A stretch of DNA of 63,781 nucleotides from positions 1 to 63,781 of the IMG/VR virus record IMGVR_UViG_3300047409_000439, one strand, 5' to 3'. Of this stretch, positions 8,347 to 16,884 are shown in pieces. The notes under the pieces are model-generated. The model was given only the letters and a program-made list of their open reading frames with translations. It had not been told where the DNA came from and did not search any database. This DNA is from a virus. Each line of letters begins with the position of its first letter. The stretch's first letter is position 1. A program made the position numbers and the translations under genes.

Positions 8347-8385
8347 TCGCTGTCCATGACCCTGCATACACGGGAGTTCTTGTCT

Positions 8386-9309
8386 ATGACCTTGCATACA
8401 AAGTACCGCCCGGAGAGCTTTCAGGAGGTCGTCGGCCAGGACCTCGTCATTGCCGCGCTGCAAGCGGTCCTCAAGGAGAAGCGCAGCCAGACCTTCCTGT
8501 TCCATGGCCCGTCCGGGACCGGCAAGACGACGCTCGCCCGCCTCTGCGCCCTGGGGCTGGGCTGTGTCCCCGGCCAGTCGATCATCGAATTCGACGCCGC
8601 GACCTATACCGGCATCGACGACATGCGCGAGATCGTCGCGACCAATCTGATGAAGCCGCTCGGCGGCGGCAACCGGGCCATCATCATCGACGAGGCCCAT
8701 AGATTGTCCGCTGCCGCCTGGGCCTCCATGCTGAAGACCCTGGAGGAGCCGCAGCCCTGGCTCTACTGGTTCCTCTGCACGACCGAGCTGGGCAAGGTCC
8801 CGGCCAACATCAAAACCCGCTGCACGGCCTTCGAGCTGCGGCTGGTCGATCAGGATACGCTGTTCGAGCTGCTCAACGGGATCGTCGAGAAAGAACGGCT
8901 GACCATCGAGGACGGCATCCTCGACCTCTGCGCCAGAGAAGCCGGAGGGTCGCCGCGTCAAGCCATCGTCAACCTCGGTATGTGCCTGCACGCGCAAGGC
9001 CGTCAAGACGCTGCCGCGCTGCTCAAATCCGCCGTCGATAGTAGCGAGGTCATCGACCTCTGCCGGGCCTTGGCCAAGCGCGAGCCCTGGCTCCGGGTCA
9101 AACCCATCCTGAGCGATCTGCAAAGCACCAATCCGGAGAGCATCAAGGCCGTCGTCTGCGCCTATATGAGCAAGGTCCTGCTCGGCGCGGCCAACCCGCG
9201 CGACGCCGGGCTGGCGGCGGAGGTTTTATCCGCTTTCATCAGTACACCCTTCTCGCCCGGAAGCGGCTTTGCGCCGGTTCTGGTCGCCTGCGCCAAAGTG
9301 CTTTTATGA
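8386..9309 (+). CDS. Clamp loader ATPase (DnaX / gp44-like)
   Basis: The 307-residue AAA+ protein begins with KYRPESFQEVVGQD, the classic clamp-loader N-terminus. It has Walker A GPSGTGKT (about residues 40-47), Walker B IIIDEAH (about 98-104) and a TRC sensor segment (about 141-143) in place of the usual SRC. It opens and loads the sliding clamp encoded at 4647. The start at 8386 has GGAG upstream. The in-frame ATG at 8356 encodes a near-duplicate MTLHT beginning but lies right against the tRNA with no binding site. Only one loader subunit was recognised, so the complex may be homomeric or use a host subunit. Confidence 0.87.
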   Translation: MTLHTKYRPESFQEVVGQDLVIAALQAVLKEKRSQTFLFHGPSGTGKTTLARLCALGLGCVPGQSIIEFDAATYTGIDDMREIVATNLMKPLGGGNRAIIIDEAHRLSAAAWASMLKTLEEPQPWLYWFLCTTELGKVPANIKTRCTAFELRLVDQDTLFELLNGIVEKERLTIEDGILDLCAREAGGSPRQAIVNLGMCLHAQGRQDAAALLKSAVDSSEVIDLCRALAKREPWLRVKPILSDLQSTNPESIKAVVCAYMSKVLLGAANPRDAGLAAEVLSAFISTPFSPGSGFAPVLVACAKVLL

Positions 9310-9355
9310 CCGCAGTATGTTTAGTCTTGAGACCTAGCAAAGCAAGGAACCTGAA

Positions 9356-9850
9356 ATGCCCATGACGATTGAAGACCTCAGAGAATATGCCGAGATCAGC
9401 AAGTACACGCTCGACGATGACAACATCAAGCAGCTGCAACTGATGCATGACGCAACCCAAAGCTACGCCGTTGCCGAAGAAGCCAGAAGCCTCGCCAAGC
9501 TCGAAGCCGAGGAACTGTATGCCAGACTGGACGCCGAGTTGCGCGCCGGAGCTGCCGAACGCAACGAGAAGATGTCAGAAACCCAGATCAAGATGCAGAT
9601 CGCCTTGAACCCGGAGATGATGGAAGCCGAGCGCCGCTTAATCGCCCGCGAGCGGACCAGGAACGACTGGTCCGGCGCGGTCAAGACCATCGAAGCACGC
9701 GGCTATTCCATGACCAATATGGGCAACCTGTATCAAGCCAACTACTTCAGCCGGGAATCGAGCGGCAAGGCCCGCGAGTACCAGAAGGACGATAGAGCCG
9801 AACGCGCCCGCAGCTTGAGACCGCAACGCCGGGGCTCCTGGGAGAGCTAA
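9356..9850 (+). CDS. Helical protein in the recombination/replication block, unknown
   Basis: The 164-residue protein is strongly helical and charged, with a likely coiled coil over about residues 35-85 (AVAEEARSLAKLEAEELYARLDAEL). It then has MSETQIKMQIALNPEMMEAERRL and a basic C-terminus. I do not recognise the family with certainty. Its place just upstream of the SSB and RecA/UvsX-type genes fits a small recombination mediator, but that is only context. AAGGA precedes the ATG at 9356, and AGTATGTTTAG lies 32 bases upstream. Confidence 0.75.
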   Translation: MPMTIEDLREYAEISKYTLDDDNIKQLQLMHDATQSYAVAEEARSLAKLEAEELYARLDAELRAGAAERNEKMSETQIKMQIALNPEMMEAERRLIARERTRNDWSGAVKTIEARGYSMTNMGNLYQANYFSRESSGKAREYQKDDRAERARSLRPQRRGSWES

Positions 9851-9853
9851 AGC

Positions 9854-10027
9854 ATGCTGATCCTATGCATCATCGCCGAGACGATGCTGGTCCTGCTGGG
9901 CTGTGTCTTCGCCCTCGGACTGGCCTATGCACTAGGACGGGCAGCCTCGCTGGGCTGGTATAAATCCAAATTCGAGCACCTTAAAAACATGATGCGACTG
10001 ATCGAAGAAAAGGAACCCAAGGAATGA
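9854..10027 (+). CDS. Small single-span membrane protein, 57 aa
   Basis: This 57-residue protein has one long hydrophobic segment (about residues 2-32) followed by a basic then acidic helical tail ending in EEKEPKE. Its stop overlaps the SSB start in an ATGA arrangement, and GGAGAG lies upstream near the previous stop. Function unknown; phage early regions often carry small membrane proteins that alter the host envelope. Confidence 0.7.
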   Translation: MLILCIIAETMLVLLGCVFALGLAYALGRAASLGWYKSKFEHLKNMMRLIEEKEPKE

Positions 10028-11193
10028 GTACAGAGTTTCGTTACCGAGGCCGTGACGTTAAGGACGTACGGGAGCGGGCCGAACAGCAAGGCGGCTCCTT
10101 CGACCGCTATACCGATTCGGCCATTCCCATGTTAAGGGTCGGCAAATCGCATACGCTTCGCATCCTGCCGCCCGCCTATGACATCGACATCGATAGATGG
10201 GGTAAGAACTGGAGCATTCCGATTTACGTCCATTACAATATCGGGCCGGATAAAGGCACGTATCTCTGCCTGCAACGCATGGAGCAGGGCGATTGCCCGA
10301 TCTGCGAGGCCCGCGCGGAGCAGAATTTGCAGGAAGGCGAGCCCGATCCCTTGAAGCCGACGCTGCGCTATCTCTGCTTCGTCATCGACCGGGACAACGA
10401 GCGCGAAGGGCCGATGCTCTGGGCGCTGCCTTGGACCATCGAGCGCGAGATTCAATCCTTGTCCCTCGACGGCAAGGAGGGCCTGCTGCCCATCGATCAT
10501 CCCGATGACGGCTATGACATCAGCTTCAGCCGCGAGGGCAAGGGCATCCAAACCAAATGGGTCGGGGTCAAGATCGCCCGGCGTTCTTCTCCGATCAGCG
10601 ACAACCCCAAGACGCAGAAGGCATGGCTCGCCTTTATCGAGGAGAACCCGCTGCCGGACACGTTGCATTTCGAAGACTATAAATATCTCGATAAGGTGTA
10701 TCGTGCCAAGACCCCAAAGAAAGACGAAGACCGCCGCCGCGCACAGAACGGCGACGACGATGACGACAGACCGGCACGGCGCGAACGCGCTGACCGCGAT
10801 GACGACGCGAGACCCGCTGCAAGAGCGGGCCGGGACGATGCTGACGAAAGGCGTGATCGTCATCCGCCTGAACGCGCTGGACGATATTCCGCTGATGCGG
10901 AAGCTGAGGATATTCCGGAGAACGTACATCGACGCTCTGGAAGCAAGGCTGAAGCGGACGCTGACGTTAAGCCAGCTCGCCGCCGGGGCAGAGAAGCAGC
11001 GGAAGAAGACGAAGCCGACGAAGCCGATCCTGCTCCTGAAGCAAAGACCCGTTCGGAGGCGGCACGCGAGCGGGTCAACAAGCTGAAATCCGGCGCGGAC
11101 AAGAACGGCAAGGCGGATGACGCCAAGGCCGAGCCGCGCGAGCGGCCCCGCCGCCGGGCGCGGGACGAGGACGAGGACGAAATCCCGTATTAG
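10024..11193 (+). CDS. Single-stranded DNA-binding protein (T4 gp32-like)
   Basis: The 389-residue protein has the gp32-type core: MLRVGKSHTLRILPP near residue 37, a zinc-binding loop with CLQRMEQGDCPIC (about 80-92), and the LRYLCFVIDRDNEREGP and ALPWTIEREI segments. Its last 140 or so residues are an extended, highly charged Asp/Arg/Glu-rich tail. In gp32 and bacterial SSB proteins such tails recruit partner proteins and weaken DNA binding. It coats single strands during replication and recombination. The gene is sandwiched between a small membrane protein and the RecA-like gene. The tail is longer than in T4 gp32. Confidence 0.85.
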   Translation: MSTEFRYRGRDVKDVRERAEQQGGSFDRYTDSAIPMLRVGKSHTLRILPPAYDIDIDRWGKNWSIPIYVHYNIGPDKGTYLCLQRMEQGDCPICEARAEQNLQEGEPDPLKPTLRYLCFVIDRDNEREGPMLWALPWTIEREIQSLSLDGKEGLLPIDHPDDGYDISFSREGKGIQTKWVGVKIARRSSPISDNPKTQKAWLAFIEENPLPDTLHFEDYKYLDKVYRAKTPKKDEDRRRAQNGDDDDDRPARRERADRDDDARPAARAGRDDADERRDRHPPERAGRYSADAEAEDIPENVHRRSGSKAEADADVKPARRRGREAAEEDEADEADPAPEAKTRSEAARERVNKLKSGADKNGKADDAKAEPRERPRRRARDEDEDEIPY

Positions 11194-11201
11194 GATAGGC
11201 C

Positions 11202-12206
11202 ATGCGGCCCGTACGCAAAACCAAGGGGGGCGGCAAACCGCCGCCCTCCGAGGACATCGCCTTTGTCAGCAGCGGCTGTACCGTGCTCGATCTGATGCTC
11301 GGGGGCGGCTGGCCGCTGGGCCGTATCTTCAACATCGTCGGCGACAAGAGCACGGGAAAGACTTTGCTCGCCATCGAAGCCTGCGCCAATTTCAACCGCA
11401 AATATCCAACCGGACGCATGTGCTACAGGGAAGCCGAGGCGGCCTTCGATCAGCAATACGCCGCTTCCATCGGCATGCCGGTCAAACGCATCTCCTTCGT
11501 CGGCGACCGGCCTTTCGACACCATCGAGGATTTCTACGAGGACCTCAACGAGCAATGCGATATTGCCCTGAGCAAGCGGACGCCGGGGCTGTACATCCTC
11601 GACAGCCTGGATGCCTTGACGGACGAGAGCGAACAAAAGCGCGAGTTCGACGCGGCCTCTTATGGCGGCGGCAAATCGAAGAAGCTGTCGGAGCTGTTCC
11701 GGCGTTCGGTGCGCAAGATCGAGCAGGCCCATATCGCGGTCGGCATCATCTCCCAGGTGCGGGCCAATATCGGCGTCGCCTTCGGGCGCAAGACGACGCG
11801 CAGCGGCGGCAAGGCGCTGGATTTCTACTCCTCGCAGACCATATATGTTTCCCATGTCGAAACTCTGTACCGCATCGTGATGGGCGACCGCATGGCCTAC
11901 GGGGTCCGCATCCGGGTCAAATGCGACAAGAACAAAGTCGCGCCCGCGTTCAGAGAATGCGAGTTTCCGATCTATTTCGGATATGGTATCGAGGACCTGA
12001 TCGCCAGCACGGAGTTTCTCATCAGTACGGCCCGGACCAAGGCCGCCGACCTCTCGGAAAGCGACGCCAAGAAGCTGATCAAAAGCTGTACGACGATGCG
12101 AAACGAGGACTATAACAAGCATCTCGCCGTCATCAATGCGGCGGTGCGTTCGGTCTGGCACGAGCGCGAAGCCGCCATGAAACCGTCAAGGAGTAAATAC
12201 ACATGA
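11202..12206 (+). CDS. RecA/UvsX-like recombinase
   Basis: The 334-residue RecA-fold ATPase has GGGWPLGRIFNIVG leading into a Walker A variant GDKSTGKT (residues 47-54). YILDSLDALTDESE forms the Walker B and following loop (near 130), and a flexible YGGGKSKKLSELFR region matches the RecA L1-containing stretch. It would form filaments on single-stranded DNA and drive strand exchange with the SSB encoded just upstream and the SbcCD pair downstream. Its stop overlaps the next gene by four bases. Confidence 0.85.
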   Translation: MRPVRKTKGGGKPPPSEDIAFVSSGCTVLDLMLGGGWPLGRIFNIVGDKSTGKTLLAIEACANFNRKYPTGRMCYREAEAAFDQQYAASIGMPVKRISFVGDRPFDTIEDFYEDLNEQCDIALSKRTPGLYILDSLDALTDESEQKREFDAASYGGGKSKKLSELFRRSVRKIEQAHIAVGIISQVRANIGVAFGRKTTRSGGKALDFYSSQTIYVSHVETLYRIVMGDRMAYGVRIRVKCDKNKVAPAFRECEFPIYFGYGIEDLIASTEFLISTARTKAADLSESDAKKLIKSCTTMRNEDYNKHLAVINAAVRSVWHEREAAMKPSRSKYT

Positions 12207-12568
12207 AAGGCAGACCCGGAATTCCCAAGCGCGCGACGCTGCATCCCATCCTGGTGCGGCTGTTCGAGGAGGCGAGCAAGCAAGGCATCACGCTGCAAGA
12301 CATCGCCGCCGAGACCGGCATGGCTCGCGAGACGCTGGGCCATTGGAAACAGCGGCGGCGCGAACCGGCCCTGATCGCGGTCGAGCAGGCCCTCAACGCC
12401 GTCGGCCTGCGCTTGGCGCTGGAGCCGCTGGCGCAGCCCAAGCCGCGTCCTGTCCATGTCCGCAAGCCCAACGCCTCGAAAGGCGAGCTGCGGCTCAAGG
12501 CAGGCCGTCCGCAGCGCAATCCGCTGGGCCAAATGCAGCAGCGCTTCCGCGAAGGCTTGCATAGCTGA
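12203..12568 (+). CDS. Helix-turn-helix (XRE-type) DNA-binding protein
   Basis: The 121-residue protein contains a helix-turn-helix: ITLQDIAAETGMARETLGHWKQRR (about residues 32-55), followed by a helix typical of XRE/Cro-type folds (PALIAVEQALNAVGLRLAL). The C-terminus is basic and proline-rich (QPKPRPVHVRKPN). It sits inside the recombination operon, overlapping genes on both sides by one to four bases. It is one of three candidates for the protein that binds the operators at 56.2-60.9 kb; the sequence does not decide between them. Confidence 0.75.
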   Translation: MKGRPGIPKRATLHPILVRLFEEASKQGITLQDIAAETGMARETLGHWKQRRREPALIAVEQALNAVGLRLALEPLAQPKPRPVHVRKPNASKGELRLKAGRPQRNPLGQMQQRFREGLHS

Positions 12569-13104
12569 TGAAACGAGGCGGGGGGAATGCCAAGGGCAGC
12601 GCCTTCGAGCGCTGGACCTGCGAGAAACTGTCCCGCCTCGTCGATCCCGAAGGCAAGGAAACGCATTTCTGGCGCACGAGCATGTCCGGCGGGCGTTCGA
12701 CGCTGCAACGCCGCAAGGGGGTCAAGAACGAGGCCCAGCTCGGCGACATCGCTTGCATCACGAAGCATAAGCAGGCGCAGCATCTGACCAAGCTGTTCCT
12801 GATCGAGTGCAAGCATCTCAAACGCCTCGATCTGGAAGGCTCGCTGCTCAAGGGACGCGGCAGGCTGCATCGCTTCTGGGCGAAACTCGCCGAGGAAGCG
12901 GAGGCGACCGACCGGCATCCGCTGCTGATCGCCAAGCAGAACAATTTCGGCACGCTGCTGTTGAGCAGCCATATGGGCTTTACGATGCTGCGGCGGCTGT
13001 ATCCGGTCACCTACTTTCTGACGACGCTGGCCCTGGCTGACGAACAGACCATCCGCGTGTCCTGGTTTCATGATCTGTGCAAGACGGAGGACGACGATCC
13101 ATGA
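12568..13104 (+). CDS. PDDEXK-type nuclease / Holliday-junction-resolvase-like
   Basis: The 178-residue protein begins with GGGNAKGSAFERWTCEKLSR, as in Holliday-junction-resolvase-like and VRR-type nucleases, followed by the acidic metal-binding pattern GDIAC (about residues 57-61) and LIECKHLKRLDLEG (about 76-89, giving E-x-K). It likely resolves recombination intermediates or trims branched DNA made by the neighbouring RecA and SbcCD proteins. It overlaps the preceding stop by one base and the SbcD-like gene by four. Confidence 0.7.
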   Translation: MKRGGGNAKGSAFERWTCEKLSRLVDPEGKETHFWRTSMSGGRSTLQRRKGVKNEAQLGDIACITKHKQAQHLTKLFLIECKHLKRLDLEGSLLKGRGRLHRFWAKLAEEAEATDRHPLLIAKQNNFGTLLLSSHMGFTMLRRLYPVTYFLTTLALADEQTIRVSWFHDLCKTEDDDP

Positions 13105-14084
13105 CCCTGCTGCTTTGTGCCGATCTGCATCTGACCAGCAAGCCGCGCGACGAGGACCGCTGGAAGCTGTTCCCCTGGCTCTGCCAGCAGATGCGGGAGA
13201 AACGCATCGACGACATTGCGATCCTGGGCGATTTGACCGACGCCAAGGACCGCCATGACAGCATCCTCGTCAACCGCCTCGTCGCCAATCTCAAGACCCT
13301 TGCCAAGGTCGGGCGCGTGTTCATTCTCAGAGGCAATCATGACTTCATCGACGAGCAGCATCCCTTCTTCCGCTTCCTGCATCGCCCGCCCGACATCAAT
13401 TACATCAACACGCCGACGCTGCATTTCTTTCACGATTTCTCTGCGCTCTTTATCCCATGCACGCGGGACGGAGAGTTGTTCAAGAGACAAGCCCAAGAGA
13501 CCAAACAACCGGAGTACATCCTGACCCATCAAACCTATGACGGCTGTCTCTCGGAGAACGGAACGAAGTTGAACGGCATTCCTCCATCCGTCTTCAAAGA
13601 TTATCCGGGCCGGGTTTGGTCGGGCGACATCCATACGCCGCAAAAGGTCGGCAAGAAGATCGAGTATGTCGGAGCGCCGTATCCGATCAAATTCGGCGAT
13701 TTGTACAAACCGCGCTGTGTCCTTCTATCCGCAACCGGGAGCGAGGACCTGCATTTCCCGTTTCAACAGAAACTGCTTGTAGAAATTGGTTCGGGAGAGA
13801 TGCTACCGCTGCTGCCGGAGGGGGCGCAGATCAAGCTCCGCGTGCATCTGCGGCGGCGCGATCTGGCGGACTGGCGAAGCCTGCGGGCAGGGCTCCAGGA
13901 GCAAGCGCTGGCGGCCAAGCTCGACCTCGTGAGTATCGAGCCAGCCTGGACCCCCGAGCGGGCTGTACGGGCTTCTGAGGAGGTCCTGCAAACACAATCC
14001 AAGGTTGAAATCGTTAAGGACTACGCGCAGCGCAAGAAGCTCGACAAAGCCCTGACGGCCTACGGCGTAAGCCTGCTGTCATGA
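13101..14084 (+). CDS. sbcD: SbcD / T4 gp47-like recombination nuclease subunit
   Basis: The 327-residue calcineurin-like phosphoesterase shows all metal motifs: CADLHL (Asp8, His10), ILGDLTD (about residue 46), RGNHDFID (about 77), LTHQTYDG (about 141) and WSGDIHTPQ (about 173). It is the nuclease subunit of the Mre11/SbcD family and pairs with the ATPase encoded immediately downstream. ATG at 13101 is chosen over the upstream in-frame start because the N-terminus then begins directly at the first metal motif and overlaps the previous gene by four bases. Confidence 0.9.
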   Translation: MTLLLCADLHLTSKPRDEDRWKLFPWLCQQMREKRIDDIAILGDLTDAKDRHDSILVNRLVANLKTLAKVGRVFILRGNHDFIDEQHPFFRFLHRPPDINYINTPTLHFFHDFSALFIPCTRDGELFKRQAQETKQPEYILTHQTYDGCLSENGTKLNGIPPSVFKDYPGRVWSGDIHTPQKVGKKIEYVGAPYPIKFGDLYKPRCVLLSATGSEDLHFPFQQKLLVEIGSGEMLPLLPEGAQIKLRVHLRRRDLADWRSLRAGLQEQALAAKLDLVSIEPAWTPERAVRASEEVLQTQSKVEIVKDYAQRKKLDKALTAYGVSLLS

Positions 14085-15847
14085 AACTGTGCTTTGAAAG
14101 CCTGCATCTCACCAACTTCAAGTCCTTCAGCGGCAAACACGTTTTCCCTCTCGATAGAGGTCCGGCGCTGGTCTATGTCGCCGGGCAGAACGAGAGCGAT
14201 CCTGAGCTGGGAGCCAACGGCGTCGGCAAAAGCACGCTGTTCGATGCCCTGCTTTGGGTCCTCTACGGCAAGACCGGCAGGGACAACCGGCCTGGAGCCT
14301 CGGTCGAACCCTGGGACGGCGAGCCTGCAACGAAAGTGTCATTACATCTGGTCGTCCAAGACGATGCCGTGACCATTACGAGATCGCGCAATCCGAACGC
14401 CTTGACGGTGCAATACCTCGACGCGGCGAAGACGACGGTCACGCAAGACGAGATCGACAGCATCTTGGGCATGACGGAGAGCATGTTCCGCTGCGCCGTC
14501 GTCCTGTCACAATTCGGCTCGCTGTTTCTCGATCTGAAAAGCGAAGCGCAATCGCAGATGTTCACCGATGCACTCAACCTCGATCAATGGCTGGAGGCAA
14601 GCAAGCGCGCGGGCGAGCGCAAGAAGACCTTGGCACAAGCGCTGAACGCCTTGACGCTCGGGCTCGCCAAGGCGGAAGGCCGTCTGGAAGAACTCAAGGC
14701 GCAGATGCAGCAGGAACGCCTCGCCGCCAAGGATTTCGACCGGGATTTACTGGAGCGCGTCGCCGCGCAGAAATATCTGCTTCAGACGACGGTCGAGGAG
14801 TTGCGCAGCCTGCCCGACGCCGCGACCGGGATCAAGCAGCTGGAAAAAGAGCTGCTGATTCTGGTCCAGGACCGCGCCAAGGTCGAGGCGCAATATCATG
14901 CCGCCCAAAAAGACATCACCAAACTGACGGCGACCCTGACGCAATACCGCAAGGCCTCGAAAGCCGAAAAACCGCTCTGTCCGGAATGCGGTCAAAGCGT
15001 CAGCGCGGACCATCTCGACCGCAAGCTCGAACTCCTGCAAAAAGAGTATACTCAAACCGTCGCGACCAAGGACAAGCTGTATAAGACGCTAGGTCCCTTG
15101 GACGAGCGCGTGCAGAAGCGGCGCAGCGAGATCAACCGTCAGCAGATCACCTTGAACAAGATGCTGGTCTTGCAGACGGACATCAAAGCTCAGAAAACCG
15201 TATTGGAGGACCTGACCCGGCAGGTCAACACGCATCGCCAGAAAGCCGAAACGCTGAAGGCCGCATTCACCAAGCTGTACAAACAGGTTGCCGGGGACAA
15301 GGCGGAGATCGCCGAACAGACCAAGGCGTTAGGCATGGCGGAGTATTGGGCCGGAGCCTTCAAGGAAATCCGGCTGGAGCTGATCGACGCGGTCTTGACG
15401 GAGTTGAGCCTCGCCGCGACCCAACACGCCGAAGCCTTGGGCCTGTCCGGCTGGCGCATCGCCTTCGCGACCGAGCGCGAGACCAAAAGCGGGTCGCTTT
15501 CCGCCGTGTTCAACGTGCTGCTCTATCCCGATCAGGACGAGCCTATCCGCTTCGAGGCGTATTCGGGGGGAGAGAGCCAGCGGCTTCAACTTGCCATTGC
15601 CTTCGGGCTGTCGGAGATCGTGCTGGCGCGGGCGGGGGTAACAGTCAATCTCGCGGCCTTCGACGAGCCGACAAGGGGCTTGTCGGCGGAAGGGGTCGAG
15701 GCCTTGCTGGAGCATCTGGCGGACCGCGCCAAGACGCTGAAGCAAACGGTTTATGTCATTGAACATCATAGCCTGGAGCGCGGCGCGTTCGATCAGACCC
15801 TGCTCGTACGCAAGACGGCGGCAGGTTCGCAGCTCAAGGAGATTTAG
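14081..15847 (+). CDS. sbcC: SbcC / T4 gp46-like recombination ATPase
   Basis: The 588-residue SMC/Rad50-type ATPase has an N-terminal Walker A GANGVGKST (about residues 44-52), long coiled-coil arms, a zinc-hook CPECG (about 300), the ABC signature YSGGESQRLQLAIAFGL (about 495) and Walker B LAAFDEPTRGL (about 523). With the SbcD-like subunit it processes double-strand ends for recombination-dependent replication. It is shorter than bacterial SbcC, as usual for phages. It is the last gene of the rightward unit; its 3' end overlaps a leftward gene by 14 bases. Confidence 0.92.
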   Translation: MKLCFESLHLTNFKSFSGKHVFPLDRGPALVYVAGQNESDPELGANGVGKSTLFDALLWVLYGKTGRDNRPGASVEPWDGEPATKVSLHLVVQDDAVTITRSRNPNALTVQYLDAAKTTVTQDEIDSILGMTESMFRCAVVLSQFGSLFLDLKSEAQSQMFTDALNLDQWLEASKRAGERKKTLAQALNALTLGLAKAEGRLEELKAQMQQERLAAKDFDRDLLERVAAQKYLLQTTVEELRSLPDAATGIKQLEKELLILVQDRAKVEAQYHAAQKDITKLTATLTQYRKASKAEKPLCPECGQSVSADHLDRKLELLQKEYTQTVATKDKLYKTLGPLDERVQKRRSEINRQQITLNKMLVLQTDIKAQKTVLEDLTRQVNTHRQKAETLKAAFTKLYKQVAGDKAEIAEQTKALGMAEYWAGAFKEIRLELIDAVLTELSLAATQHAEALGLSGWRIAFATERETKSGSLSAVFNVLLYPDQDEPIRFEAYSGGESQRLQLAIAFGLSEIVLARAGVTVNLAAFDEPTRGLSAEGVEALLEHLADRAKTLKQTVYVIEHHSLERGAFDQTLLVRKTAAGSQLKEI

Positions 15848-16073
15848 GTTTCTTCTTCGGCTTCTTGTGCATGGCCAGAACGTCGCGGCGCTCGTCCGGC
15901 GTGTTGATGCTCATCTGGACGTTGCAATGCTTGGGCCAGCCTTCGCGCATGCAGACGATGCTGTTGACGGCTTCGCTATGGCCGCAGATATGACAATATA
16001 CGCGATTGCGCCGGAGCTTGGGATTGGCGGCAACGATACCGGCAAGAATACGCAGGCTTTCTTCGTGATCCAT
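15834..16073 (-). CDS. Small zinc-ribbon protein
   Basis: The 79-residue protein has a four-cysteine pattern, YCHICGHSEAVNSIVC then HC about nine residues later, and a Lys/Pro-rich C-terminal tail. The ATG at 16073 is preceded by GGAAG; a longer reading frame to 16172 lacks support. It is the last gene of the leftward unit and overlaps the convergent SbcC gene by 14 bases. It probably binds zinc and possibly nucleic acid; function unknown. Confidence 0.65.
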   Translation of the reverse strand: MDHEESLRILAGIVAANPKLRRNRVYCHICGHSEAVNSIVCMREGWPKHCNVQMSINTPDERRDVLAMHKKPKKKPKSP

Positions 16074-16216
16074 GACAACTTCCGGAAAATAAGGCACGGA
16101 CGGGGTCTGCTCCGAGCGAGGGGTCCGGGGGGACGACCCGCTATCCAACCCCATCCGTGTTCCATGCCGCAACTCACAGCCAACGGAGAGAAGCCTGCAA
16201 GCGCGGCGACAGAACC

Positions 16217-16597
16217 TTATTTCGGTGTCGGCAAATCAACGACTACATGACGTTCTCCGTAGCCCGAGATATAGACCATGACCAGGGCTTTGTGAGTCGG
16301 AGTCCCCGGAGGGAGCGGAGGCCAAACCGTGTCTGGCGGCGGGTCCGGAGGGACGATGGGAGGATTTACCCCCGGCGGCCAGCCTTGTCCAGGGGGGAGC
16401 GCAATCGGATGGCTGGGACGCCCAGGACCGCCCGGCAAGCCTTGGTCAGGATGGCCGGGCTGGCCCGGCAAACCATGAGATGGATGGCCGCCGCCGGGAA
16501 GCGGCTGGCCGGAGGGATACGTCGGCGGGTAGGAGGGCAATTGACCGGGAAGCCCTCCCGCCAATTCGCCCAACGGTACGAGCAACACGACTTGCAT
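16217..16597 (-). CDS. Pro/Gly-rich low-complexity protein
   Basis: The 126-residue protein starts with a hydrophobic MQVVLLVPLGELAGGLPG. It then becomes a Pro/Gly-rich stretch (about residues 14-95) with collagen-like GQPGHPDQGLPGGPG and polyproline-like PPDPPPDTVWPPLPPG, and ends in an ordered VMVYISGYGERHVVVDLP strand pair. AAGGAG lies upstream of the ATG at 16597. It lies between the holin-like gene and the zinc-ribbon gene. It could be a surface-exposed or virion-associated protein; I recognise no family. Confidence 0.6.
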   Translation of the reverse strand: MQVVLLVPLGELAGGLPGQLPSYPPTYPSGQPLPGGGHPSHGLPGQPGHPDQGLPGGPGRPSHPIALPPGQGWPPGVNPPIVPPDPPPDTVWPPLPPGTPTHKALVMVYISGYGERHVVVDLPTPK

Positions 16598-16632
16598 ATG
16601 CAGTCTCCTTCTTGGTTGAACCCCTACCCTCT

Positions 16633-16875
16633 TTAACGCCGGACTGTGAACAATCCGGAACAGGTCAATAGATCAAATACGAAATAGATGACGGCGATGG
16701 CGACGACGGCCCAGACGATGATCTGGAGAATGCGCAGGATCATGCCGCCATCGGGAGGCGAGCCGAACTGCGCCAGCAGCCAAGGCACGACCAGATTGAC
16801 GATGGCGACGAGCGCAACGACGAGAACGAGCCAGATCAGGAATTGTTGCAGCAAAGCGGGGGTGAAGCAAGCCAT
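16633..16875 (-). CDS. Small membrane protein, holin candidate
   Basis: The 80-residue protein has two strong membrane segments (about residues 7-38, FLIWLVLVVALVAIVNLVVPWLL, and 48-66, ILQIIVWAVVAIAVIYFVF) joined by a short polar loop with PPDGG. Size and topology fit a class II holin. It follows the giant internal virion protein at the end of the late unit, a common place for lysis genes. No endolysin was recognised beside it, which keeps the holin call tentative. Confidence 0.6.
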   Translation of the reverse strand: MACFTPALLQQFLIWLVLVVALVAIVNLVVPWLLAQFGSPPDGGMILRILQIIVWAVVAIAVIYFVFDLLTCSGLFTVRR

Positions 16876-16884
16876 GGGAGTACC

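Noticed and set aside
8356-8385. Earlier start of the clamp loader at 8356
   Set aside because: No ribosome binding site, only nine bases after the tRNA CCA; the start at 8386 has GGAG and the family N-terminus.
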